Assembly (NCBI GenBank): GCA_018053685.1
Contig: JAGPKW010000056.1
Coordinates: 1-5,687 of the forward strand
Direction: 5' to 3'
DNA from: Patescibacteria group bacterium
GTDB taxonomy: Bacteria; Patescibacteriota; Patescibacteriia; JAGPKW01
DNA: 5,687 bases
Shown: positions 1 through 5,588 of the stretch, piece after piece
Position numbering within the stretch: position 1 is the first letter of the stretch
Layout: each line of letters opens with the position of its first letter
Program-made: the position numbers and the translations under genes
Notes under the pieces: model-generated
Database searches by the model: none
What the model was told of the DNA's origin: nothing
The model's input: only the letters and a program-made list of their open reading frames with translations

Positions 1-11
1 ATTCTTGAATC

Positions 12-84
12 TAGGGTGTAAGACTTGCACTTCAGACTTTGAGTTTAACTCAAAGGGGAGTCCTATCCTCCCAGCACCCTACAT
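12..84 (-). ncRNA. Candidate structured, cloverleaf-like small RNA
   Basis: Seen: an 8-bp closing stem (12-19 TAGGGTGT with 74-81 GCACCCTA, one G-T pair) encloses a 5-bp stem with 7-base loop (56-60/68-72), a 9-bp inverted repeat with 1-base centre (37-45/47-55) and a weak 3-bp stem (20-22/30-32). Read on the - strand it has near-tRNA geometry: 7-bp acceptor, 5-bp D-like arm, a 7-base anticodon-like loop GTTAAAC (would-be anticodon UAA), and a T-loop-like TGCAAGT on only 3 bp. The - strand is preferred because an extended -10 (TGTTACAAT, 91-99) predicts a start near 84, three bases before the closing stem. Against a working tRNA: no canonical TTCRANY loop, weak arms, no CCA, and no long variable arm as expected for bacterial tRNA-Leu. 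The + strand folds too (T-loop-like TCCTATC, then TTTTT at 84-88). It could be a tRNA relic, a small RNA, or the end of an upstream element cut by the window. Confidence 0.33.
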
Positions 85-90
85 TTTTGT

Positions 91-99
91 ATTGTAACA
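91..99 (-). promoter_or_regulatory. Extended -10 promoter in relic repeat
   Basis: The - strand reads TGTTACAAT, an extended -10 box (TGnTACAAT). It sits at the same place as TGCTATAAT in the array repeats. Predicted start is near 84, leading left into the structured element. No good -35 box is needed or seen. Activity is inferred from sequence only. Confidence 0.45.
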
Positions 100-151
100 T
101 ATTGAGAAATCATAGGAAATAAATATAGTAGTATGTATAATATCTAACTCA
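91..151. repeat. Degenerate CRISPR repeat plus 25-base flank
   Basis: Positions 91-126 are a full-length 36-base copy of the CRISPR repeat, matching the terminal array repeat (5394-5429) at 31 of 36 positions. It shares the CATAGG and AAATAT variants found only in that terminal repeat. The match continues into the outer flank: 127-151 agrees with 5430-5454 at 21 of 25 positions, including TGTATAATAT and TAACTCA. The whole 61-base block is thus a diverged copy of the array end, not of an internal repeat. Some homology may go further, since TTGATTTTTTACTT at 161-174 resembles TTGTTTTTTACTT at 5493-5505. No second repeat in the same orientation lies near except the anti-repeat at 202-237. Confidence 0.85.
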
Positions 152-160
152 TACATGATG

Positions 161-189
161 TTGATTTTTTACTTTTGAGATGTTAGAAT
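161..189 (+). promoter_or_regulatory. Promoter of tracrRNA
   Basis: TTGATT (161-166) and TAGAAT (184-189) are separated by 17 bases, and TGT directly before the -10 box makes it an extended -10. The predicted start is near 196, just before the anti-repeat, so the transcript would include the whole anti-repeat. This is the best sigma-70-like promoter seen upstream of cas9. Confidence 0.7.
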
Positions 190-201
190 AAAAATACCTA
201 G

Positions 202-237
202 TTATAGCATACTAGGGAAGTCACAGGTTATAAAAAT
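202..237 (+). repeat. tracrRNA anti-repeat
   Basis: A degenerate copy of the CRISPR repeat lying within tracrRNA. Relative to the array repeat (+ strand) it has one inserted C (212), CG changed to AG (214-215 region), AATCAC changed to AGTCAC, GA changed to TT (228-229), and a final C changed to T. On the - strand its would-be -10 box is TATAAC, so the most conserved final T of TATAAT is lost (G at position 201). Confidence 0.88.
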
Positions 238-263
238 AAGGGTTCAATATTTGAACCTTTGCA

Positions 264-299
264 AGGTATTCCCCTCGAAAGAGGGGATATCTGTTTTTT
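264..299 (+). terminator. Rho-independent terminator of tracrRNA
   Basis: CCCCTC (271-276), GAAA loop, GAGGGG (281-286), extended by T270-A287, a bulged T269 and five further pairs (264-268 with 288-292, one G-U), then TTTTTT at 294-299. It closes tracrRNA and separates it from the cas9 promoter. In the mature RNA it is also the terminal hairpin bound by Cas9 in Neisseria-type systems. Confidence 0.85.
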
Positions 300-311
300 A
301 GGCATGTTTTG

Positions 312-320
312 TGGTAAAAT
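312..320 (+). promoter_or_regulatory. Extended -10 promoter of cas9
   Basis: TGGTAAAAT is an extended -10 box; the -35 region (about 292-297) lies in the tracrRNA T-run and is poor. The predicted start is 326-328, at or within two bases of the chosen cas9 ATG, so the mRNA would be leaderless or nearly so. Read-through from tracrRNA is the alternative source of cas9 mRNA. Confidence 0.5.
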
Positions 321-327
321 AGCCACT

Positions 328-3300
328 ATGAAACGAGATTTTGACTATACTTTAGGTCTAGATTTAGGAATTGCTTCTGTTGGTTGGAGTGTTGTCGAAC
401 TCGCATATGATGAAAAAGAAAAAGTATATTCCCCTAAGCGTTTAATAGATTGTGGTGTTAGGCTTTTTGATAAAGCTGAAATACCAAAGACAGGAGAATC
501 ATTAAACAAAACAAGGAGGGAAGCTAGATCTGCTAGAAGGATTGTTAGAAGAAGAAAAGCAAGAATTCGTGGACTTCGTAAAATAATTGAAGATGCAGGT
601 TTTATTCCTGCAAAAGAAGACCTATCTACACTACCAAGTGATAAGGATATTTGGGAGATAAGAGGGAAAGATGTCTTTAATAGAGTTCTGACAGACAGAG
701 AAATTACCCGATTAATCGTACATATAGCTAAAAGGAGAGGATATAAATCAAATCGTAAAAAATTAGATAGTGATGATACAGATAGTGAAAAGAAAAAGGT
801 ATTATCAGCAATTAAAAAGAATCAGGAATTATTAAAAAGTAAGGGACTAAGAACATATGGAGAACTGGTCTATCATCTATATGGTGGTAGTGCAAAAAGA
901 GATACTTTAAAACATAACACAGCAGATCAATACATACTAAGTTTTGATAGGGAGGGTATTTTAGAGGAATTACAGATTGTCCTTAATTATCAAAAGAATT
1001 TAGGTAATAGTAAAGTAACTGATCAATTTATTAATAATGTTTTAGAAATTGTAAGCTTCCAAAGGCCATTTGCTACTGGGGATCAAATAAAGGATATGGT
1101 AGGAAAATGCGAATTTGAGCCTAATGAACTTAGGGCTCCTAAGGCATCTATTTCTTTCTTAGAATTTCAGTTTTGGCAGAGTGCATTCAATAACTTAAAA
1201 TTAATTGATATAGAAAAGAGTACATATGGTAAGAAGATAGATTTAACACTTGAACAAAAAGAAAAGCTTTTTAAGGAGGTTTTTGATTCTAAGAAAGACA
1301 AAATTACATTTGCATTTGTCAGGGAGGTTCTCAATATCCCAAATAATTATATCTTTTATAATTTTAAGCATGAGCTTCTTTATAGGGCTGGTGATAAATC
1401 TATAGAAAAAGAAAAAATCTTTTTGAATTTGACTGATTTCCAAAATATTAGAAAAGCAGTTAACAAAATAGATGAATCACTCTGGGAAAAGATCGATGAA
1501 GACAGATTTGTATATAACACATTAGTAGAAGCTCTTACCCTTTATAAAACAGATTCCGATATAGAAAACTATTTAAAAGAAAAAGGTCTTGATGAGTATA
1601 TTGAAATAGCTAAATCTCTTCCCACATTTAGTAAATTTGGTCATCTATCAATTAAAGCATTAGAAAACATTCTTCCATATCTTAAAGAAAATGATTATAC
1701 AAAAGCCTGTGAATTGGCAGGTTATGGTAATAAATTGAAAGAGCAGAAATCTGAGATTTTGCCTTTGATTGAATATGATGAAATAAGGAATCCTGTTGTA
1801 TTTAGGGGCATAACACAGGGAAGGAAAGTAGTTAATGCAATTGTTCGTAAGTATGGTTCTCCTACATTTATTAATATTGAACTAGCAAGAGAATTCGCAA
1901 AGAATAGTCAGGAAAGAAGAAAAATGGAAAGAATGATGGAAAGCCGTCATAAAGATAATGAAAAGGCCCTTGAAGAAATTAGAGGCTTAGGAATATCTAA
2001 CCCATCGGGTTTTGATATTTTAAAGTATAAGTTGTGGAAAGAACAGGATTGTAAATGTGCATACTCAGGAGAGACAATACCTATTGAAAGGCTTTTTGAG
2101 GATTCATATTGTCAGGTAGATCACGTCATTCCATATAGTCAATCAATGGATGATTCATATAACAATAAAGTTCTTGTACTTACGAAAGAAAATCAGGAGA
2201 AGAGAAATGAAACACCATTCCAATACCTTAACAGGATAGATCCAAGTGGTAAGAGGTGGGAGGAGTATAAAGCCAGAGTTGAAAATAATGCTCATTACTA
2301 TCAGCATAAAAAAGATATTTTGCTTATCGAAAATGCTGATAAATACACAATAGAAGATTTTATAGAAAGAAACTTAAATGATACAAAATACATCTCAAGA
2401 TTTTTTAAGAATTACTTAGAGAGTAACTTAAAAATGAAGGAACTTAAATATGGAAAGAGACAGGTATTTACCTTCCATGGGAGATTTACTTCTGAGTTAA
2501 GGAGAATATATGATATCTCAAAAGACAGACAGGGAAGTGATAGACATCATGCAATTGATGCAATAATTCTTGCTGTAGCTAATCAGTCTATGTTGCAGGA
2601 TATTGTAAGATATAGGGAGTTAGAAGAAGAGCATAAAAAGGATTGGGAAATATTTAAAGAAGAACAGAAGATAAAACATCCTGAACCTTGGGAGAATTTC
2701 AGACAGGATATTTATAACAGAGTATTTGAAGATACTTTTGAAGGAATTTCAAATATTTCAAACTTTGAATCATTGTATGGAGATATAAAGAATGAAATTA
2801 AACCTCTGTTTGTATCACGTATGCCAAGAAGAAAAGTAGAAGGTCCTGCTCATGAAGAAACTTTGTACTCACCAAAACATTTAGATGAAGGTTTTGTGTT
2901 AATTAAAAAAAGTCTATCAGACTTAAAGCCAGAAGATGTAGATAATATCTATGGTGATGATGTGGTTAAAAATCTCATAAAAGAACGTTTTAAGAAAAAT
3001 CCAGAGAAACCATTTGAAGAACCATTGTATAAGCCATCTCCTAAGAATAATAACCCTAATCAAATTAAATCAGTTAAAATTAAAAAACCAACAGGAGGAG
3101 GTGGTGTACTACTAAATGGTGGTAGGGCATTCGCACCACATGCATCTATGGTAAGGATAGATATATTTTCAAAAGATAAAAAATACTATATTGTTCCAAT
3201 ATATGTAGCAGATACTGTTAAAAAAGAACTTCCTAACAGAGCTATTTCTGCAGGTAAAAAAGAGAAAGATTGGAGTTTAATAGATGATTCTTTTAAGTTT

Positions 3301-3561
3301 GAGTTTTCTCTTTATCCATATGATTTACTTTCCTTAGATATGAGTGATGGAAAATTAGATTGTTGGTATTACATAAAAACACATAGAAATACTGGAGGGA
3401 TTACACTTCGTTCACATGATGGATCCAAAGAAATAGAAAGAGGTATTAAAACTGCTCTTAATTTAACTAAGTACCAAGTAGATGTACTTGGTAATATATC
3501 TAAAGTTAGAGCAGAGAAAAGACATGGCTTTCAGAAGCGTCATAATCACAAAACCGTGTAA
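328..3561 (+). CDS. cas9: Cas9 RNA-guided endonuclease, type II-C
   Basis: Cuts both strands of DNA matching the crRNA guide, in complex with crRNA:tracrRNA. It is 1077 aa, close to the 1082 aa of N. meningitidis Cas9, which it resembles along its length. Order: RuvC-I with LGLDLGIASVGW (catalytic D12); arginine-rich bridge helix (about 61-87); REC lobe (about 90-490); RuvC-II NIELAREF (E518); HNH with CKCAYSGETI (575-584), DHVIP (D598, H599) and N622; RuvC-III DRHHAIDA (H741, D744); WED and PAM-interacting region (about 820-1077) with a GGGG loop at 923-926. The catalytic set is complete. The start is placed at 328 because the family begins just before RuvC-I; in-frame ATGs at 304 and 259 would add 8 or 23 residues, and the latter lies inside tracrRNA. 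No clear Shine-Dalgarno precedes 328; ATG 304 has only a weak AGG. The end overlaps cas1 by 38 bases. The family and type are secure; PAM and exact start are not. Confidence 0.98.
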   Translation: MKRDFDYTLGLDLGIASVGWSVVELAYDEKEKVYSPKRLIDCGVRLFDKAEIPKTGESLNKTRREARSARRIVRRRKARIRGLRKIIEDAGFIPAKEDLSTLPSDKDIWEIRGKDVFNRVLTDREITRLIVHIAKRRGYKSNRKKLDSDDTDSEKKKVLSAIKKNQELLKSKGLRTYGELVYHLYGGSAKRDTLKHNTADQYILSFDREGILEELQIVLNYQKNLGNSKVTDQFINNVLEIVSFQRPFATGDQIKDMVGKCEFEPNELRAPKASISFLEFQFWQSAFNNLKLIDIEKSTYGKKIDLTLEQKEKLFKEVFDSKKDKITFAFVREVLNIPNNYIFYNFKHELLYRAGDKSIEKEKIFLNLTDFQNIRKAVNKIDESLWEKIDEDRFVYNTLVEALTLYKTDSDIENYLKEKGLDEYIEIAKSLPTFSKFGHLSIKALENILPYLKENDYTKACELAGYGNKLKEQKSEILPLIEYDEIRNPVVFRGITQGRKVVNAIVRKYGSPTFINIELAREFAKNSQERRKMERMMESRHKDNEKALEEIRGLGISNPSGFDILKYKLWKEQDCKCAYSGETIPIERLFEDSYCQVDHVIPYSQSMDDSYNNKVLVLTKENQEKRNETPFQYLNRIDPSGKRWEEYKARVENNAHYYQHKKDILLIENADKYTIEDFIERNLNDTKYISRFFKNYLESNLKMKELKYGKRQVFTFHGRFTSELRRIYDISKDRQGSDRHHAIDAIILAVANQSMLQDIVRYRELEEEHKKDWEIFKEEQKIKHPEPWENFRQDIYNRVFEDTFEGISNISNFESLYGDIKNEIKPLFVSRMPRRKVEGPAHEETLYSPKHLDEGFVLIKKSLSDLKPEDVDNIYGDDVVKNLIKERFKKNPEKPFEEPLYKPSPKNNNPNQIKSVKIKKPTGGGGVLLNGGRAFAPHASMVRIDIFSKDKKYYIVPIYVADTVKKELPNRAISAGKKEKDWSLIDDSFKFEFSLYPYDLLSLDMSDGKLDCWYYIKTHRNTGGITLRSHDGSKEIERGIKTALNLTKYQVDVLGNISKVRAEKRHGFQKRHNHKTV

Positions 3562-4426
3562 AATATCATCAGATAAGAAATCAATAAAAATAGAAAATGA
3601 TGAAGGAGTATTCCATTTACCCGCAGAAGATATAAGTGCCCTTATTTTAGAAAACTTACAATGTAGTATATCAGGACATGCATTAAGTCTGCTTTCTCAA
3701 AATAAAACTGTAACATTTGTTTGTAATCAGTTGCATGTTCCAGTTGGCATATTACAAAATTTTCAATCCCATTCAACACAATTAATTAGAATACAAGACC
3801 AATTATCTGTAACCCAGCCTTTTAAAAATAAAATATGGCAGAAGATTATAAAACAAAAAATAATAAATCAATCTATTGTCCTAAACCTTAATAATAATGT
3901 AATAAGTAATACTCTTGTATCCATCTCTGACAGGGTAACATCAAATGATAAAGAAAATGCAGAGGGATATGCTGCAAGTATATACTTTAAACAGTTATTC
4001 GGTGCTGATTTTTCAAGGGATAAAGATTGTATATATAATGCATGTCTAAATTATGGATATACAATACTTAGAGGATTTATTGCTCGTTCCTTAGTATCAT
4101 ATGGTTTTATACCTTCCTTAGGAATACATCACCAGAATCAATACAACAATTATAATTTAGCAGATGATTTTATAGAACCATTTCGTCCAATAGTTGATTT
4201 GTGGGTTAAAAAGAACATAAAAGAAACAGACAAATTTAATTCTGTTGTTAAGCATATGATAGCAGATATTGTTAATTATGATATTTTAATTCAAAATAAG
4301 AAATGCTCAGTATCTAATGGTATGGATATTACGATAAGTTCATATGTAAGTTCTATTAAGAAAAAAGATTTTAATGAGCTTCTATTACCAACTATACTGC
4401 CATTAACTTTACATAAGTATGAATAA
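3524..4426 (+). CDS. cas1: Cas1 CRISPR integrase, type II
   Basis: Metal-dependent integrase that, with Cas2, inserts new spacers at the array end. It is 300 aa, normal for type II Cas1. An N-terminal beta-rich domain (about 1-85) is followed by an alpha-helical catalytic domain. Catalytic residues fit the type II pattern: E147 in AEGYAASIYF, H203 in GIHHQNQYN, and E218 in DDFIEPFRP; the 56- and 15-residue spacings equal those of S. pyogenes Cas1 (E149, H205, E220). QLFGADFSRD (about 154-164) and the LNYGYTILRG stretch are also typical. The start at MAFRSVIITK aligns with other type II Cas1 starts; an upstream in-frame ATG at 3482 would add 14 unrelated residues. Only a purine-rich AGAGAAAAGA precedes it, and the gene starts 38 bases inside cas9, so translational coupling is likely. 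The stop TAA shares its last base with the cas2 ATG. Confidence 0.97.
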   Translation: MAFRSVIITKPCKISSDKKSIKIENDEGVFHLPAEDISALILENLQCSISGHALSLLSQNKTVTFVCNQLHVPVGILQNFQSHSTQLIRIQDQLSVTQPFKNKIWQKIIKQKIINQSIVLNLNNNVISNTLVSISDRVTSNDKENAEGYAASIYFKQLFGADFSRDKDCIYNACLNYGYTILRGFIARSLVSYGFIPSLGIHHQNQYNNYNLADDFIEPFRPIVDLWVKKNIKETDKFNSVVKHMIADIVNYDILIQNKKCSVSNGMDITISSYVSSIKKKDFNELLLPTILPLTLHKYE

Positions 4427-4740
4427 TGTTTATGAGACTAATGGTTATGTTTGATCTGCCTGTAAATAAAAAGAAATTAAGAAAAGAATATTCTAAATTT
4501 AGAAGGTTTCTTCTTAATGATGGATATGACATGATGCAATATTCAATCTATTCAAGAATTTGTAATGGTTTGGATAATGTAGATAAACATATGTCAAGAT
4601 TACAAGAGCATGTTCCTAAAAAGGGATGTGTTAGAGCAATGATTGTTACAGAAAGACAATTTGAGTCTATTGCTATTCTTGTTGGTACTGTTTCTCCTCA
4701 AGAAAAGAGAGTAAAAACTCAACAATTAAGTATTTTCTAG
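4426..4740 (+). CDS. cas2: Cas2 CRISPR adaptation protein
   Basis: Small ferredoxin-fold protein that forms a dimer bridging two Cas1 dimers in the adaptation complex. It is 104 aa. The first beta strand ends in LMVMFDLPV, with the conserved aspartate (D10), followed by KKLRKEYSKFRRFLLNDGYDMMQYSIYSR and TERQF, all typical of Cas2 from type II loci. The ATG overlaps the cas1 stop (TAATG), indicating coupled translation; an ATG two codons later (4432) is an equally possible start and would give 102 aa. It is the last gene of the operon. In type II systems Cas2 mainly has a structural role, so nuclease activity is not implied. No csn2 follows, which with the Cas9 size supports subtype II-C. Confidence 0.96.
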   Translation: MFMRLMVMFDLPVNKKKLRKEYSKFRRFLLNDGYDMMQYSIYSRICNGLDNVDKHMSRLQEHVPKKGCVRAMIVTERQFESIAILVGTVSPQEKRVKTQQLSIF

Positions 4741-4800
4741 TTACTTTTTAAGTGATTAATGTCTTAAAAAGATTGATAATATAGCATTTTCCCAATATGG
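4741..4800. promoter_or_regulatory. Cas2-proximal array flank (probable leader)
   Basis: Sixty AT-rich bases between the cas2 stop and the first repeat. Seen: a perfect 9-bp inverted repeat, CTTTTTAAG (4744-4752) and CTTAAAAAG (4763-4771), with a 10-base spacer; a partial direct copy of the repeat start, AATATAGCAT (4778-4787); and a sequence (4786-4798) that is an imperfect inverse of repeat bases 4809-4820, forming an 11-bp hairpin across the flank-repeat junction. The inverted repeat lacks a T-run on either side, so it is a poor terminator. The flank is called leader because the opposite array end carries the degenerate repeat; that is an inference. On the - strand TGCTATATT (4778-4786) is another possible extended -10, directed into the cas2 3' end. 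Confidence 0.5.
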
Positions 4801-4809
4801 ATTATAGCA
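4801..4809 (-). promoter_or_regulatory. Repeat-internal extended -10 promoter (one per repeat)
   Basis: The first nine + strand bases of each repeat read TGCTATAAT on the - strand, a perfect extended -10 box (TGnTATAAT). The same box occurs at the start of all ten repeats; this entry gives the first. The predicted start is 7 bases into the neighbouring spacer, leaving about 24 guide bases, the guide length known for Neisseria crRNAs made from repeat-internal promoters. The box in this first repeat has no spacer to its left and points at the leader and cas2. Confidence 0.8.
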
Positions 4810-5429
4810 TATCGGGAAATCACAGGGAATAAAAACAAATGGTGAGGAGTAAACCAACATCTGAGAATTATAGCATATCGGGAAATCACAGGGAATAAAA
4901 ACACTTACCCATTACAACTTCCTACTCTATACATTATAGCATATCGGGAAATCACAGGGAATAAAAACAAGGTATGAGAGATACAAAGTATTTCGGCAAT
5001 TATAGCATATCGGGAAATCACAGGGAATAAAAACCTGTGAACCTTAGATAATTCACCCAATAGAATTATAGCATATCGGGAAATCACAGGGAATAAAAAC
5101 TAGATGTAAAATCTCTTGTTATTCTTCCAAATTATAGCATATCGGGAAATCACAGGGAATAAAAACCTGAAAAGCACCTCACCTCTCCTCTGACCAATTA
5201 TAGCATATCGGGAAATCACAGGGAATAAAAACTGTACCCATACCTTGCGTACCTGCTGCTAATTATAGCATATCGGGAAATCACAGGGAATAAAAACAGC
5301 ACAACTATTAAAATTACTAATGTAGAAATTATAGCATATCGGGAAATCACAGGGAATAAAAACTGCTACTGTGCTAGGCTTTAAGCCAAACATATTATAG
5401 CATATCGGGAAATCATAGGGAATAAATAT
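4801..5429 (-). CRISPR. Type II-C CRISPR array, 10 repeats, 9 spacers
   Basis: Repeats are 36 bases and start at 4801, 4867, 4933, 4999, 5065, 5131, 5197, 5262, 5328 and 5394. The first nine are identical (+ strand starts ATTATAGCATATCGGG and ends GGGAATAAAAAC); the tenth differs at repeat positions 23, 34 and 36. Spacers are 30 bases, except spacer 7 (5233-5261), which is 29. The strand is set as - because the reverse complement has the type II form (starts GTTTTTATTCCC), pairs with tracrRNA, and ends in an extended -10 box. The tenth repeat can only serve as a promoter for spacer 9, since no spacer lies outside it, which fits its decay in the tracrRNA-pairing end while the promoter end stays intact. 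Spacer sources are not recognisable by eye. Confidence 0.98.
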
Positions 5430-5454
5430 TGTAATGTGTATAATATATAACTCA
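5394..5454. repeat. Terminal degenerate repeat with duplicated flank
   Basis: The tenth array repeat (5394-5429) plus the 25 bases beyond it are repeated in diverged form at 91-151, upstream of tracrRNA. The flank includes TGTATAATAT and TAACTCA, conserved in both copies. The decay lies in the half that would pair with tracrRNA (end AAATAT instead of AAAAAC, and CATAGG instead of CACAGG), while the promoter half is unchanged. Confidence 0.85.
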
Positions 5455-5468
5455 ACACAATTCTTCAA
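5440..5468 (-). promoter_or_regulatory. Possible external promoter of the array
   Basis: On the - strand TTGAAG (5468-5463) and TATTAT (5445-5440) are 17 bases apart, with a predicted start near 5433, four bases outside the terminal repeat. It could produce a long precursor across the array in addition to the repeat-internal promoters. In the relic copy upstream of tracrRNA the -10 part (137-142) is kept but the -35 part is not. Confidence 0.4.
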
Positions 5469-5501
5469 AGGGATCTTTTATAATGAGACCTCTTGTTTTT
5501 T
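5468..5501 (+). terminator. Probable Rho-independent terminator beyond the array
   Basis: AAGGGATCT (5468-5476) pairs with AGACCTCTT (5486-5494) in 8 of 9 positions (one G-U, one A-C mismatch) around a 9-base loop, followed by G and TTTTTT (5496-5501). It would stop + strand transcription leaving the cas operon and crossing the array antisense, before tRNA-Glu. The stem is imperfect. Confidence 0.45.
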
Positions 5502-5569
5502 ACTTACTTATTTTCTTGTATTTATGTAAAAAATTTTCAGTGATGTAGATGCTAAAATATCTTCTTTTA
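5502..5569. other. AT-rich intergenic spacer
   Basis: Nothing further is recognised between the probable terminator and the tRNA promoter: no repeat copy and no coding potential. Confidence 0.5.
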
Positions 5570-5578
5570 TGATAAAAT
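5570..5578 (+). promoter_or_regulatory. Extended -10 promoter of tRNA-Glu
   Basis: TGATAAAAT is an extended -10 box with a predicted start near 5585, four bases before the tRNA. No convincing -35 box is seen 17 bases upstream. The same style of extended -10 appears at tracrRNA, cas9 and the repeats. Confidence 0.5.
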
Positions 5579-5588
5579 ACATTGTTAT

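Larger units (their letters stand above)
196..299 (+). ncRNA. tracrRNA
   Basis: Trans-activating RNA that pairs with the crRNA repeat and anchors it in Cas9. The anti-repeat is at 202-237. Against the crRNA repeat it gives 8 pairs next to the guide (one G-U), a 2x2 internal loop at 228-229, about 13 more pairs across GGGAAGTCACAGG (215-227), and further pairs at 202-211. After it come a 7-bp hairpin, GGTTCAA(241-247)/TTGAACC(251-257) with loop TAT, a linker, and a longer hairpin with a GAAA tetraloop that ends in a T-run. This order (duplex, AUAAG-type junction, nexus-like hairpin, terminal GC-rich hairpin) matches Neisseria-type tracrRNAs. Length is about 104 nt if it starts at the predicted site. 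The RNA is expected to be processed by a host RNase III, which is not in this window. Exact ends are inferred. Confidence 0.88.

Noticed and set aside
12..81. Ordinary functional tRNA at the left end
   Set aside because: The cloverleaf outline is present, but neither strand has a canonical T-loop, good D-arm and encoded CCA together, so it is kept only as a structured RNA candidate.
259..327. Upstream in-frame extension of cas9 from ATG 259 or 304
   Set aside because: ATG 259 lies inside tracrRNA and its terminator hairpin, and the added residues match nothing in the Cas9 family, whose members begin just before RuvC-I. ATG 304 is not excluded but lies upstream of the predicted cas9 transcription start.
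1243..1443. Small - strand open frame inside cas9
   Set aside because: Phenylalanine- and lysine-rich shadow of the AT-rich cas9 coding strand, with no start signal or recognisable motif.
3482..3523. Upstream in-frame extension of cas1
   Set aside because: The 14 extra residues are a shadow of the cas9 C-terminus; MAFRSVIITK at 3524 is the conserved family start.
4744..4771. Terminator after cas2
   Set aside because: The 9-bp inverted repeat is AT-rich, with its T-run on the 5' arm and A-run on the 3' arm, the wrong order for an intrinsic terminator, and no T-run follows on either strand.
4741..4800. A missing fourth cas gene such as csn2 or cas4
   Set aside because: Only 60 non-coding bases separate cas2 from the array, and no other open frame of the right size exists in the window.
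4905..5468. - strand open frames across the array
   Set aside because: They are periodic translations of the repeats (recurring ISRYAI or DFPICYN), a result of the repeat length and spacing, not genes.
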